Shown here in pieces: positions 35,569 to 43,714 of a stretch of DNA of 64,000 bases. Position numbers and translations under genes: made by a program. The stretch covers positions 1 through 64,000 of the forward strand of contig DATBZF010000018.1 of assembly GCA_036513315.1 (NCBI GenBank), written 5' to 3'. The notes beneath the pieces are model-generated. The model saw only the letters and a list, made by a program, of their open reading frames with translations. It did not search any database and was not told the origin of the DNA. The stretch is from Roseiarcus sp036513315 (GTDB lineage: Bacteria > Pseudomonadota > Alphaproteobacteria > Rhizobiales > Beijerinckiaceae). The first letter of the stretch is position 1. Each line of letters opens with the position of its first letter.

Positions 35569-37882
35569 AACCACCACGATCCCGCGCGTTCCGCTCGAAA
35601 AGGAAACCGCGGTCGTCCACAAGCCGCTAACCCACGATTCGGCGCGTCTCCATGTGAGCGGCGCGGCGACCTATATCGACGATATTCGCGAGCCGACCGG
35701 CACGCTGCATATCGCGATCGGCCTTGCCGACAAGGCGGCGGGAACGCTTCGCGGGCTCGATCTCGCCGCGGTGCGCGCCGCCAAAGGCGTCGTCGCGGTG
35801 CTTACAGCGGCTGACATCCCCGGCAAGAACGACATCGCCCCCGCTTTCGCCGACGAGCCTCTTTTCGCCGACAAGGAGATCATCTTCCACAATCAGGCGG
35901 TTTTCGCTGTCGTCGCGCGGTCTCGTGACGAGGCGCGCCGCGCCGCTCGGCTCGCCAGGATCGATATTGCTGAGGCGGAGCCGGCGATCACGATCGCCGA
36001 TGCGCTGGAGACGGGCGGGCGCGTGCTGCCCGATTATGAGTTCGGGCGCGGCGACCCCGCCGCCGCGTATGGGCGCGCGCCACGGCGGCTCGAAGGCGTA
36101 CTGCAAATCGGCGGCCAGGAGCATTTCTACCTCGAGGGACAGGCCGCTCTCGCCATCCCCGGCGAGGCACGGGAAATGCTGGTTCATTCCTCGACGCAGG
36201 ACCCGACCGAAGTCCAGCATATCGTCGCGCGCATCCTCGCCATTCCCGACGCGTTCGTGACGGTCGAGACGCGGCGCATGGGCGGCGCCTTCGGCGGCAA
36301 GGAAAGCCAGGCCTGCGCCTGGGCGGCGATCGCCGCTCTTGGCGCTGTCGTCACGGGAAAGCCCTGCAAGGTGCGGCTCGACCGCGATGACGATTTCGCT
36401 TTGACCGGCAAGCGCCACGATTTCCGCGCCGATTGGCGCGTCGGTTACGACGAGAACGGCGTCGTCAGCGCCTATGATGTCATGCTCAATGCGCGCTGCG
36501 GCTGTTCGGCCGATCTGTCGCTTGGCGTCGTCGACCGCTCGATGTTCCACGCCGCCAACGCTTATTGGCTGCCCGATGTGAAAGTCGCCTCGCGCCGTCT
36601 GAAGACCAACACCGTATCCAACACCGCTTTCCGCGGCTTCGGCGGCCCGCAAGGCATGTTGGCGATCGAGCGTGTGATGGATGCGATCGCCCATGAACGC
36701 GGGCTCGATCCGCTCGACGTGCGCAAGGCCAATTTCTACCGTCCTGGCGGCGACAAGACGCCGTTCGGCCAGACGGTCGAGGATATGACGACGCTGCCTT
36801 CGATGATCGAGGAGATCGAGCTTTCCTCGGATTATCGGGCGCGGCGGCGCGCGATCGAGGCGTTCAATGCGCGCAGCCCCTACATCAAGCGCGGCATCGC
36901 GCTGACGCCGGTGAAATTCGGCATCTCCTTCACGCTGATCCATCTCAATCAGGCCGGAGCGCTCGTCCATGTCTATACCGACGGGTCGATCCATCTCAAT
37001 CACGGCGGCACCGAGATGGGGCAGGGGCTGTTCACCAAAGTGGCGCAGGTGGTGGCCGAGGAATTCGGCGTGCCGATCGACTTCGTGCGCATCACCGCGA
37101 CCAACACCGCCAAAGTGCCGAACGCCTCGCCGACCGCCGCTTCCTCGGGCTCCGACATCAACGGCATGGCGGCGCAGGTCGGCGCGCGCGAGATCAAGCG
37201 GCGCATGGTCGAATTCGCCTGCGCGCATTGGGGCGTTACCGCCGAGGAGATCGTCTTTCGCGACGGCCTCGTGTTGATCGGCAACAAGTCGATGTCGTTT
37301 GGCGAACTCGCCAAGACCTGCCGGTTGAACCGCGTGCAGCTCTCTGCCGCCGGCTTTTACAGGACGCCTGTTATCACCTGGGACCGCGCGACCGCGACCG
37401 GCCGGCCGTTTCTCTATTTCGCTTTCGGCGCATCCTGCTCCGAGGTCGTCATCGACACTCTGACCGGCGAGATGAAAGTCGAGCGGGTCGATATTCTCCA
37501 CGACGTCGGCTCGTCGCTCAATCCGGCGCTCGATATCGGTCAGGTCGAGGGCGGCTTCGTGCAGGGCATGGGTTGGTTGACGACCGAGGAACTGGTGTTC
37601 GATCCTAAGGGGCGCCTCGCAACCCATGCGCCGGCGACCTACAAGATCCCGGTCGCCTCCGACATTCCCGCCGATTTTCGCACCAGGCTGCATATGCAGC
37701 CGAACCCGGTCGCCACTATCTATCGCTCAAAGGCGGTCGGCGAGCCGCCGCTGATGCTGCCGATTTCAGTCTATTGCGCGATCCTCGATGCGGTGCATTC
37801 GATCAAACCGGGATCGCAGCCTAAACTCGAAGCGCCGTGTACGCCGGAGGCGATTTTGAATGCAATTCAGTCAATTAGCTGA
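35555..37882 (+). CDS. xdhB: Xanthine dehydrogenase molybdopterin-binding subunit
   Basis: A 775-residue catalytic subunit binding the molybdenum cofactor. Landmarks include RMGGAFGGKESQ, NTAFRGFGGPQGM, GGTEMGQGLFTKVAQV and the C-terminal KAVGEPPLML, which carries the conserved active-site Glu. The length matches bacterial XdhB. The ATG at 35555 follows GGAGG and lies inside the end of xdhA, indicating coupled translation. xdhC, needed for cofactor insertion, follows directly. Confidence 0.95.
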   Translation: MPPSETTTIPRVPLEKETAVVHKPLTHDSARLHVSGAATYIDDIREPTGTLHIAIGLADKAAGTLRGLDLAAVRAAKGVVAVLTAADIPGKNDIAPAFADEPLFADKEIIFHNQAVFAVVARSRDEARRAARLARIDIAEAEPAITIADALETGGRVLPDYEFGRGDPAAAYGRAPRRLEGVLQIGGQEHFYLEGQAALAIPGEAREMLVHSSTQDPTEVQHIVARILAIPDAFVTVETRRMGGAFGGKESQACAWAAIAALGAVVTGKPCKVRLDRDDDFALTGKRHDFRADWRVGYDENGVVSAYDVMLNARCGCSADLSLGVVDRSMFHAANAYWLPDVKVASRRLKTNTVSNTAFRGFGGPQGMLAIERVMDAIAHERGLDPLDVRKANFYRPGGDKTPFGQTVEDMTTLPSMIEEIELSSDYRARRRAIEAFNARSPYIKRGIALTPVKFGISFTLIHLNQAGALVHVYTDGSIHLNHGGTEMGQGLFTKVAQVVAEEFGVPIDFVRITATNTAKVPNASPTAASSGSDINGMAAQVGAREIKRRMVEFACAHWGVTAEEIVFRDGLVLIGNKSMSFGELAKTCRLNRVQLSAAGFYRTPVITWDRATATGRPFLYFAFGASCSEVVIDTLTGEMKVERVDILHDVGSSLNPALDIGQVEGGFVQGMGWLTTEELVFDPKGRLATHAPATYKIPVASDIPADFRTRLHMQPNPVATIYRSKAVGEPPLMLPISVYCAILDAVHSIKPGSQPKLEAPCTPEAILNAIQSIS

Positions 37883-37935
37883 TAGCTGGTCAGCCATATT
37901 GACCCTTTGTGAAGGGGAGGCTGAAGCGATTTTTC

Positions 37936-38880
37936 ATGCTGCCGTTTAATCGTCTGGTCGAGGCGCTCGAGGCCGAAGGGGCCGGCGCGCTGATCAGCCT
38001 CGTCAAGGCCGAAGGGTCGAGCCCGCGCGAGAGCGGCGCACGCATGGTCGTGCGGCCGTCCGGCGCCTTCAACGGCACGATCGGCGGCGGCGCCCTCGAA
38101 TGGGACGCGCTGCGCGCCGCGCTTGGGGCATTGTCGGCGGGCCGCGGCGCCCCGTTGCGGCGAACGGTGTCGCTGGGCCCCGATCTCGCGCAATGCTGCG
38201 GCGGCCGTGTGCATTGGCTGATTGAGACATTCGATGCGCGCGACGCCAAGAATTTGGCCGTCCTCGCCGCGGCCGAGCGCGCCGGGCCATTCGTCGCGGA
38301 AGCGCATAAGACGCTGGATGGACGCTTTCAGCGGACGGTCCTTGCATGGCCTGGCGGCGGTGAGCAGGGCGAAAAGATCGAAGTCCTGCCCGACGGCGGC
38401 TTGCGCGAACGTTTCGCCGACACGGAAACCAGGCTCTATCTGTTCGGCGCCGGCCATGTCGGACGCGCCTTGATTCTGGCTTTGGCGCCGCTGCCGTTCA
38501 GGACGCGCTGGATCGATCCGCGCCGCGAGACTTTCCCGCAGCGCGCGCCCGCCAATGTCGCGATGGTTCACGCGACCGATCCCGTCGCCGAACTCCTCGC
38601 CGCGCCGTCCGGCGCGCAAGTGCTGGTGATGACCCATTCGCATCCGCTCGATCTCGCCATTGTCAGCGAGGCGCTGCGCCAGCAGCGTTTCTCCTTCGTC
38701 GGCCTGATCGGTTCGGCGACCAAGCGCGCGCGGTTCCTCAGCCAGATGCGCGCCGCCGGCCTTTCAGAGGAAGCTTTGGCGCGGCTTACCTGCCCGATCG
38801 GCCTGCCCGGCGTCGAGGGCAAGGAGCCCGCCGTCATCGCCGCCGCCATCGCCGCGCAATTGCTGATCGCGCGGGGGTAG
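37936..38880 (+). CDS. xdhC: Xanthine dehydrogenase accessory protein XdhC
   Basis: A 314-residue maturation factor that binds molybdenum cofactor, promotes its sulfuration and delivers it to XdhB. The N-terminal XdhC/CoxI domain has GSSPRESGARMVVRP and GTIGGGALEW, and PDLAQCCGGRV carries the conserved Cys pair. A Rossmann-type C-terminal domain starts at LYLFGAGHVGRAL. The ATG at 37936 gives the family-typical MLPFNRLVEAL start, though GGGGAGG is ~15 bases upstream; a GTG at 37909 is the alternative. It is third in the xdhABC operon. Confidence 0.92.
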   Translation: MLPFNRLVEALEAEGAGALISLVKAEGSSPRESGARMVVRPSGAFNGTIGGGALEWDALRAALGALSAGRGAPLRRTVSLGPDLAQCCGGRVHWLIETFDARDAKNLAVLAAAERAGPFVAEAHKTLDGRFQRTVLAWPGGGEQGEKIEVLPDGGLRERFADTETRLYLFGAGHVGRALILALAPLPFRTRWIDPRRETFPQRAPANVAMVHATDPVAELLAAPSGAQVLVMTHSHPLDLAIVSEALRQQRFSFVGLIGSATKRARFLSQMRAAGLSEEALARLTCPIGLPGVEGKEPAVIAAAIAAQLLIARG

Positions 38881-38941
38881 GGGACTTCGCGCGATCTGGT
38901 TGGTCTGGTCGACCGGATTCCTCGACGCCAAGGCGACCGTT

Positions 38942-40408
38942 TCAAACGCGAGAGCGCAGAGCCGCGCGGCGCGCGGCGACTGCGGTGATGAACGCCGCAT
39001 GACTCCAGGCGAGATTTTTTGCGGAAGTCTGCTGTCCGGTCGCGCCATCGAATTGTTCCGATAAATCTCCGGAGGCCGGTGTGTAAGCGCGAACGGTCGC
39101 CATGAAACTGTCGCCTCGCTTCAGCAGTGCGTCAAAGGCGCCGGGAGCATCGAGCGCCTGTTCGGCGCCGACAAGGGCCTTAATTGATGAGAGGTCGTCG
39201 GGCGACAGGCTATTGGTTCGGATGCGGCGCGCCACAGCGCCCGCCAGCGAGAAGAAAAACTCCGCCGCCGCCAGCGTCGAAAAATAATAGGCGCCGCCGC
39301 TGTAATAGACATCGCCCTGATATCGGCCCATCGCCGCGCCGCGATCTCCGGGCAAAGAGCGATTGATCGGATAGGCCCCGGCGAACAGATGCTCGAGCCG
39401 CGCCAGCGTCGCCTGGGCCTTCGGATCGGAGACGCTATGGGGACCGTCTTGCCGCCGCGCGTGAATCACCGCGAGTATGACAGCGATATCAAGCTCTTTC
39501 TGCGAGCTTCCCGCCGCCACGCCAATGCGACTGAGATAGAAGCCCTTGCCGGCGTCCCAATGGCCGTCAAGCTCGTCGGCGATTTCGCGCGAAGCCCTCC
39601 AGTAAGCGCCAGCACGCTGGGCATCGCCCATTAGCACGAACCATTGCGCGCCGTCGGCGAGCGCCGCCTGTTGGACGAGGCGCGTGTAATAATGATGGCC
39701 GCTCTCTTCTTCCCAGATGTCGAATGATGGTTTGCGCCAATGGCGGTGCGTGAACGCCAGATCGGCTTCGATAAGGCGTCGCGCCGCGTCGCGCGCTTCG
39801 TCCTCGTCAAAGACGGACGTGGGCCAGAAACGCAGCATCGCGAGCGCGCGAAGGGCAGGCCCGTCATGCTGCGGCCGCGCCCATTTTGTAACATCCAGCG
39901 TGCCGTCCGGATTGAAGCGCGTTTCGCCAGAAATCCTGCCGCCGAAAGCCTCGCTCAATTCGCGCGTCGGGCGCATGTATTGCTGAAATTTGGGATCGGG
40001 CGCCAGCCCGGCGCCGCCGCTCGTCACCACGGCGCGTCCGTCGAGATCGCCGAGCGCGAGACTGAAGCGGATAAAATCCTCGACGCATGCGTGCAAGCCG
40101 GGATCGCCGGCGCCGCCCTCGATCAGCGTCCGCACCGCGTCGATGACGACGGCGGAATCGCGCAGCCAATGGAAGAAATAATCGGGATCGGGATCATAGG
40201 CGGCGATGACGGGCGAGGCGAGCACCGATCCCCTGGCGGGTCTGATCGTCTGCCCGAAGCCAGGCCGTTCCTTGACGAGATGAACCGCCGAGATGCTTTG
40301 CAGCATCGCCGCCGCCGACAAGCCATATTGCCGATCCATCCACTCGGCGAGCGAGGCGCCGGCGGCGTGTAATGTCGCGCCGCCGTTCGTTGAACCTTCT
40401 CCAGGCAT
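38942..40408 (-). CDS. GH15 glucoamylase
   Basis: A 488-residue glucoamylase of the catalytic-domain-only type, without signal peptide, so probably cytoplasmic. FHWLRDSAVVIDAV, FDIWEEESGHHYYTR (general acid Glu233), GDVYYSGGAYYFST and LSEQFDGATGQQ (base Glu451) followed by AKNLAWSHAAFITA match the fungal-like GH15 core. It should release glucose from the non-reducing ends of alpha-glucans. It starts 12 bases after the stop of the GH144-type gene and is the third gene of that operon. The first ~25 residues are not conserved-looking, so the start may be a little later. Confidence 0.9.
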   Translation of the reverse strand: MPGEGSTNGGATLHAAGASLAEWMDRQYGLSAAAMLQSISAVHLVKERPGFGQTIRPARGSVLASPVIAAYDPDPDYFFHWLRDSAVVIDAVRTLIEGGAGDPGLHACVEDFIRFSLALGDLDGRAVVTSGGAGLAPDPKFQQYMRPTRELSEAFGGRISGETRFNPDGTLDVTKWARPQHDGPALRALAMLRFWPTSVFDEDEARDAARRLIEADLAFTHRHWRKPSFDIWEEESGHHYYTRLVQQAALADGAQWFVLMGDAQRAGAYWRASREIADELDGHWDAGKGFYLSRIGVAAGSSQKELDIAVILAVIHARRQDGPHSVSDPKAQATLARLEHLFAGAYPINRSLPGDRGAAMGRYQGDVYYSGGAYYFSTLAAAEFFFSLAGAVARRIRTNSLSPDDLSSIKALVGAEQALDAPGAFDALLKRGDSFMATVRAYTPASGDLSEQFDGATGQQTSAKNLAWSHAAFITAVAARRAALRSRV

Positions 40409-40420
40409 CGGCGGATCCGT

Positions 40421-41725
40421 TCAGGTGAGGTGCGGGCTCTCAAAACCAAGCCGCCTGAGCCCGGTCTGCACGTCGGGGTCTTTCATGAATAACTTCCAAA
40501 GCAATCCGGACCGGTGGTTTTCCATCATTGCGACGATGGGCCCCTGATCGATGGCGAGACATGTCCTGGCGTACCAATTCTGGCTTTCGCTGAAAGCGTC
40601 GGTGAAGCCATAACGGTCCCATATTTTTTCGCCGAGGACTTCGTAGAAGTAGCGCAGAGCGCGCATCGCCTGTTCGGGCGCGTAGGGAAAGCTGGATAGC
40701 GCCGCTGTCGGGGAAATCACGCCATTGTCGTTGTCGGGCGCATGCGCGGCATAGCCGGCCGGATCGTCGCTCGCCGTCAACCCCCAGCATGAGGGACCAT
40801 AGCCCTTGTGGCCGTGCGGATTACGGATGCAATGTTCGTAATTGATCAGCGTGTGCTGCACGTTCTGGCGCCAATAATCCGCATATCTGTCCTTGAGGCC
40901 GCGCGGGTCGAGCCCGCAGAACGAATATTGGCTGAAGAACAGAGGCCCGCCAAAATCAGGACCGATCGGCAGTTCGATATCGTAGTAGCGGCGGCGATTG
41001 TCGAAGGCGCGGCCTTGCGCCCAGCCCTTATGATAGACGACCGGCTCGATCGGAAAAGTAGGCGAGGCGGCGGCGATGATATAAGTGATGAGACATTCGT
41101 TCCAGCCTCGGATTTCCGCGTCGAGGTTCCAGCCGTTGTTGGGGCTCCAGTGCCAGGTGAGCACATTGCGTCCCCCCTGCGTATGCCAATTCCATTCGGC
41201 GTTGCGCCACATCCAGCCGATGTGGTCATGCAGGCTCTTCTCCGCCGGCGCGTCGCCGTCGAAATATTGCCGTGCGCAAAGCAGCCCCTGGAACAAATAG
41301 GAACTCTCGACAATGTCGCTGCCGTCGTCCTTCTGGCCGAGCGGCATTGTCGCGCCGGTGCGGGCGTCCATGAAGTGAGGAAACAGGCCATGATAGCAGG
41401 TCGCCTTTTCCAGCCAGCCGACTAGCTTGGCGAGGCGCTCGATCGCTTCATCTCGTTTGATCCAGCCGCGCTCAACGCCCACGATGATCGCCATAATGCC
41501 GAAACCCGTGCCGCCGATGCCAAGGCGGCCATCGGTCGGCTCCCCGGAAAGCTGAATGCGGTCCGGGGCAAGGCCGCTGGCGGGATGCGCGCCGTCCCAG
41601 AAGAAGCCGATCGTCTGGCGCTGGACGAGATCGAACAAGGCTTCGTTGGCGAGCGCCGCATGCGGCCGCGCATGCGACTTGCCCTTTTCGGCGACGCGTT
41701 TTTTTTGAAGCGGCATGGCGATCAT
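40421..41725 (-). CDS. GH144-type glucanase (Glycoamylase domain, PF10091)
   Basis: A 434-residue protein of the Glycoamylase (PF10091) family, which includes the GH144 endo-beta-1,2-glucanases. QTIGFFWDGAHPASGLAPDR, GIGGTGFGIMAI, ESSYLFQGLLCARQYF, WNWHTQGGRNVLTWHWSPNNGW and NECLITYIIAAASP are family signatures, and FFSQYSFCGLDPRG and CWGLTASDDPAGY follow. The likely substrate is linear or cyclic beta-1,2-glucan, by family inference. There is no export signal. Its ATG overlaps the stop of the ABC-type transporter by four bases (ATGA), and the GH15 gene follows 12 bases downstream. Confidence 0.88.
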   Translation of the reverse strand: MIAMPLQKKRVAEKGKSHARPHAALANEALFDLVQRQTIGFFWDGAHPASGLAPDRIQLSGEPTDGRLGIGGTGFGIMAIIVGVERGWIKRDEAIERLAKLVGWLEKATCYHGLFPHFMDARTGATMPLGQKDDGSDIVESSYLFQGLLCARQYFDGDAPAEKSLHDHIGWMWRNAEWNWHTQGGRNVLTWHWSPNNGWNLDAEIRGWNECLITYIIAAASPTFPIEPVVYHKGWAQGRAFDNRRRYYDIELPIGPDFGGPLFFSQYSFCGLDPRGLKDRYADYWRQNVQHTLINYEHCIRNPHGHKGYGPSCWGLTASDDPAGYAAHAPDNDNGVISPTAALSSFPYAPEQAMRALRYFYEVLGEKIWDRYGFTDAFSESQNWYARTCLAIDQGPIVAMMENHRSGLLWKLFMKDPDVQTGLRRLGFESPHLT

Positions 41726-43635
41726 CCTATTGGGCCGGGCGCCGATTCGGCGTGAACGGCAGGTTCGCGCGGCGCCCCGGCGGTCGGCGGTGGAGAGGAG
41801 CGATCAGACGGGCCTTCCGGCATTTTGATCAGGCGCAGCCTATGCGTCGAAAATCCCTCGCTGAGATCGCGATGGCCGAGGTTGATGACGCCCGCTTGCG
41901 CCAGTTCGTTGTCGAAGAGAGCGAGGATTATCTTGCAATCCCCTTCGTCGAGGGAATCCAGAGCCTGATCGATGCATATCCAGCGCGGCTTGTGCAACAA
42001 CAGGCGCGCGAAAGCGAGGCGCTGCGCTTCATCGCCCGTCAGCTCATTGTCCCAGTTTGCGCTGCGATCGAGCGCCGACGACAATCGTCCGAGCGCGACG
42101 CGTTCGCAGGCGGCGATCAGATCCGGATCGCCGAACGCTGTCGCCGGCGAGGGATAGGCGAGGGTCTCCCGCAGCGTCCCGAGCGGCATATAAGGGCGTT
42201 GCGGCATGAACATGATTTCTTCGGACAAAGGAACGGCGATGCGGCCTGACCCCCAGAGCCACAAGCCGGCGATCGCGCGGAACAAGGTCGTCAGGTTCAC
42301 GCCGGTCTCGGCGGTGATGAGCACATGTTCGCCGCGCGCGATTTCGACATGCGCCTCGTCAAACGTTCCGGAACCGGCGGGAGAGACGATGTTCAAATTT
42401 TCAAAAATGATCTTTCCATCGGTTGTCCGACCATGTTCGATCCGGCCGACTTCCTCGTCGGACTTGTCCATATCGACGAGCGCGCGCCGGAACGAGGCGA
42501 CGCGACGAAGGGTGGCCAGCCAATCGGCGATCGTGTTGAAATTGTCGACGAACCAGCGCAAGGATTGCTGCACTTGAGTGAAGCCGCCGGCGGCCACCAT
42601 CAGACCGCCGAGCGTCAGGTCGCCGCCAAAAAAGCCCGGCGAAGCGACCAGGATCGGCGCGACGATGGCGAGCCAACCATATCCCGCCGTGATCCAGGTC
42701 AGGCGCGTCAATCCGCTAACCAATTGGCGCATGACGGCGAGCACGCCGTCGAGCTCGCGGCCGAGATGCTGCTTTTCGTCGGCCTCGCCGCCATAGACCG
42801 CGACACCGTCGGCATGTTCGTTGACGCGCACCAGCGCGAAGCGCAGATCCGCTTCGCGCGCGTAGCGCTCGGCGTTGAGCGGGATCAGAGGCCGCCCGAC
42901 GCGCCAGCTCAACCAGGAACCGGTCGCCGCATAGAGCAGCGCGCACCAGACCATATAGCCGGGGATCGAGAAGCTTTTGCCGTCGACCGAGAAAATCACC
43001 GTGCTCGAAAGGACCCACAAGACGCCGATGAAGCTGATCAGCAACAGCGAAGCCTGAAGCAGGCCGATTCCAAGATCGGTCGACAATTCGGTCAGATGCC
43101 GCGCATCCTCATGGATGCGTTGGTCCGGATTGACGCCAATCTCGCCCGCTCCGGCGAGGCGAAACGCCCGCCCGGGCGTCAACCATTGATCCAGGAGATC
43201 GCGCACCAGCCCCTCGCGCAGCTTCAGCTTCAACATCTGGTTGAGCCAATTCTGCGCAACATTCAAAGCCAGGAGCCCGGCGGCGATGACGGCGAAAACC
43301 AGAAGCTGGACGAGGAATGCGTGTAAATCCTTTCTGGCGAGCGCGTCATAGAATGGCTTGTTCCAGGCGTTCAACTTGATCTGGCCGTAAGCCGTGGCGC
43401 CGACCACGACGACGATCGCCGCTCCCAGCATGAACAGCGTCCCGCGCTGGGCCGATGTCATGAAGGCTTGCACCATCATCGCCAGTTGGGGTCTCAGCCC
43501 TTCGCCCACCGGCTTCCGGTCGCCGCCAGGCGCGGGGGCCGCGCCGGATTGATCCGCCATAAAGCTGGGTCCGTTTCCTCTGCCGCCATTATGTCCAAAG
43601 TTCATCGCTGCGTCGGCGGTGCGCAAGCTTGTCAT
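41722..43635 (-). CDS. YddA/SbmA-type ABC transporter with degenerate ATPase
   Basis: A 637-residue fused permease-ATPase of the YddA/BclA/SbmA-like type. The membrane domain (about 65-365) has NAWNKPFYDAL and ERYAREADLRFALVRVNEHADGVA-like family features. The nucleotide-binding domain (about 405-605) is broken: Walker A reads AETGVNLTT (Lys position is Leu448), the signature reads ELTGDEAQR instead of LSGGEQQR, and Walker B ends CIDQ (Gln557 for the catalytic Glu). The Q-loop Gln479 and H-loop His588 remain. It may work without ATP hydrolysis, as SbmA/BacA do (inference). ATGs at 43605 and 43560 are alternative starts; no site is strong. Confidence 0.87.
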   Translation of the reverse strand: MTSLRTADAAMNFGHNGGRGNGPSFMADQSGAAPAPGGDRKPVGEGLRPQLAMMVQAFMTSAQRGTLFMLGAAIVVVVGATAYGQIKLNAWNKPFYDALARKDLHAFLVQLLVFAVIAAGLLALNVAQNWLNQMLKLKLREGLVRDLLDQWLTPGRAFRLAGAGEIGVNPDQRIHEDARHLTELSTDLGIGLLQASLLLISFIGVLWVLSSTVIFSVDGKSFSIPGYMVWCALLYAATGSWLSWRVGRPLIPLNAERYAREADLRFALVRVNEHADGVAVYGGEADEKQHLGRELDGVLAVMRQLVSGLTRLTWITAGYGWLAIVAPILVASPGFFGGDLTLGGLMVAAGGFTQVQQSLRWFVDNFNTIADWLATLRRVASFRRALVDMDKSDEEVGRIEHGRTTDGKIIFENLNIVSPAGSGTFDEAHVEIARGEHVLITAETGVNLTTLFRAIAGLWLWGSGRIAVPLSEEIMFMPQRPYMPLGTLRETLAYPSPATAFGDPDLIAACERVALGRLSSALDRSANWDNELTGDEAQRLAFARLLLHKPRWICIDQALDSLDEGDCKIILALFDNELAQAGVINLGHRDLSEGFSTHRLRLIKMPEGPSDRSSPPPTAGAPREPAVHAESAPGPIG

Positions 43636-43714
43636 TTAGCGCATGAGAGTAGGCGGATAAACCCCTGGGTGGTAGACTGCCTTCCACTGGCGGAAAGAAG
43701 ACAGGGGGGAGCCG

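Noticed and set aside
35627..37693. 688-codon open frame opposite xdhB
   Set aside because: It has no domain, reads as Arg/Gly/Asp-rich mirror sequence and lies wholly inside a clear molybdopterin subunit gene; high-GC codon bias keeps the antisense frame open.
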